DNA of 64,000 nt from Niastella sp966212235. GTDB taxonomy: Bacteria; Bacteroidota; Bacteroidia; Chitinophagales; Chitinophagaceae. The notes beneath the pieces were generated by a model. The model did not search any database and had not been told where the DNA came from. It worked only from the letters and a program-made list of their open reading frames with translations. How positions within the stretch are numbered: the first letter of the stretch is position 1; each line of letters starts with the position of its first letter. The stretch is from assembly GCA_966212235.1 (NCBI GenBank), contig CBIHPP010000003.1:434001-498000 (forward strand), written 5' to 3'. The translations under genes were made by a program, and so were the position numbers. Positions 63,352 through 64,000 of the stretch are shown here, in pieces.

Positions 63352-64000
63352 GTGCGATGGTGGAAGAATCACCGTGATGGTTGACAGACAAACATCACAA
63401 ACTACTTACTGGTGCTGTGGACGAAAGGAAACGGTACTGAACGAGTAAGAAAAGGCGGAATAAATCCGTCATGTAAGAAATAGGGAACTGAACGAAAGTA
63501 AACCTCTTTAGTAAAATGCCGATAAGGAAGAGAAGTTGTCAAAACCGGAACTGACCATGGGGGCCGGGAGCAAAGCTTAGGAGCAGTAATCTGGAGTGGA
63601 CTAGGCGGCAACCGTCATATAGGAGGCAGGAACCTATTTCAGGCGCATTAAAGGAAGCAGGGAACTTGCATACAACAGCGATTGAGGGAAAGCACAAGCG
63701 GACAACCCGTGAGGCGAATACCGAGCCGTATGCAGGGGCGGATCAAGCCGTAGTACCAATGAAGCCGTTGTAATAGTGGTGGAGGGAAGGGCGAAGGCAG
63801 TATAACTGATCGGGGTAGTTTTATTGTAAGCAACAACTGTAAAACGGATGATTGATTATTATGAAACAAAGACGCATCCAATTACCAGACTGATGGCGTG
63901 GCTGATCTATTCATTACTAAACCATATTTACCAATAAGAAGGAAAATATACTGGAAATGAGTTGTAAAAGTTCATTGTAACTCATCGCTTGTTGATGAGA
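63352..64000 (+). mobile_element. Group II intron, 5' part (runs off the window)
   Basis: Begins GTGCGATGG, matching the GUGCG 5' splice-site consensus, 18 nt after the thioredoxin-fold stop. The following 480 nt have the run of short GA-rich stems typical of domain I (for example GGAAACGGTACTGAACGAGT, GGGAGCAAAGC, GGCGGCAACCGTCATATAGG). The probable maturase start lies at 63848 but the frame stops after 29 codons. Domains V and VI are not in view. The right boundary is unknown. Confidence 0.65.
63848..63937 (+). pseudogene. Truncated group II intron maturase start
   Basis: Reads MIDYYETKTHPITRLMAW then diverges and stops. The first 18 residues look like the usual N-terminus of intron-encoded reverse transcriptases (the T-x-x-I-T-R-x-M-x-W region), but no reverse-transcriptase domain 0 follows. 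Deletion or a frameshift is likely; a longer view past the window end is needed to tell which. Confidence 0.4.

Noticed and set aside
1..64000. tRNA or rRNA genes
   Set aside because: No cloverleaf-like pattern or rRNA-conserved stretch was noticed by eye; not a substitute for tRNAscan-SE or Infernal.

Overview
The window reads as chromosome from a Bacteroidota bacterium, most likely a Chitinophagaceae-type soil or sediment organism (Niastella/Chitinophaga-like). The grounds are two ECF sigma/FecR/SusC/SusD operons in which SusC carries an N-terminal STN domain, many Bacteroidota-style lipoproteins, small AraC-type regulators, MauE/DoxX redox membrane proteins and decayed mobile DNA. The genus is inferred; no rRNA, tRNA, CRISPR array or replication origin was seen.

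Layout. 1-11.5 kb is comparatively GC-rich: the end of a membrane protein, an outer-membrane-like protein, an AraC regulator, then a set for periplasmic asparagine/aspartate breakdown (exported aspartase, lipoprotein asparaginase, OprP-like porin) split by a 35-unit heptamer array. A lipid-centred group follows (PI-PLC-like enzyme, geranylgeranyl-reductase-like flavoprotein, diacylglycerol kinase, APP1-type phosphatidate phosphatase). 11.5-20.7 kb is more AT-rich and looks like accessory DNA: an RloA/RloB-type ATPase/TOPRIM pair with an abutting third gene, a FAS1 protein, a zinc-peptidase-like lipoprotein, a degenerate zincin, a two-TM protein resembling abortive-infection membrane proteins, and a protein with a possible D...QxK nuclease motif.

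21.1-35.7 kb and 53.6-63.3 kb are paralogous operons in the same order: ECF sigma, FecR anti-sigma, STN-SusC, SusD, (DUF4397 lipoprotein in the second only), thioredoxin-fold protein. They share a promoter/hairpin block before sigma and a leader element before SusC. The first has an S9 prolyl-oligopeptidase-like gene downstream, which hints at peptide use. Both are invaded by mobile debris: group II intron pieces, ISL3 and IS66 fragments, and a recurring 16-bp motif.

36.5-41.5 kb, minus strand, is the most novel-looking part: two tandemly duplicated exported peptides of about 90 aa with two conserved cysteines each, a MauD/TlpA-like lipoprotein, a GT-C-like membrane protein, MauE-like protein 1, a family-2 glycosyltransferase and MauE-like protein 2, several joined by overlapping stop/start codons. 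I propose a secreted Cys-peptide maturation system combining disulfide chemistry with lipid-linked glycosylation. 41.7-43.8 kb has three AraC-type regulators, one ending in a C12/G12 tract. 44.8-47.1 kb is gene-poor and repeat-rich. 47.1-53.1 kb holds an unknown protein, a GNAT/hybrid histidine kinase operon and an Fn3-like protein. The window ends inside a group II intron whose maturase reading frame looks truncated.
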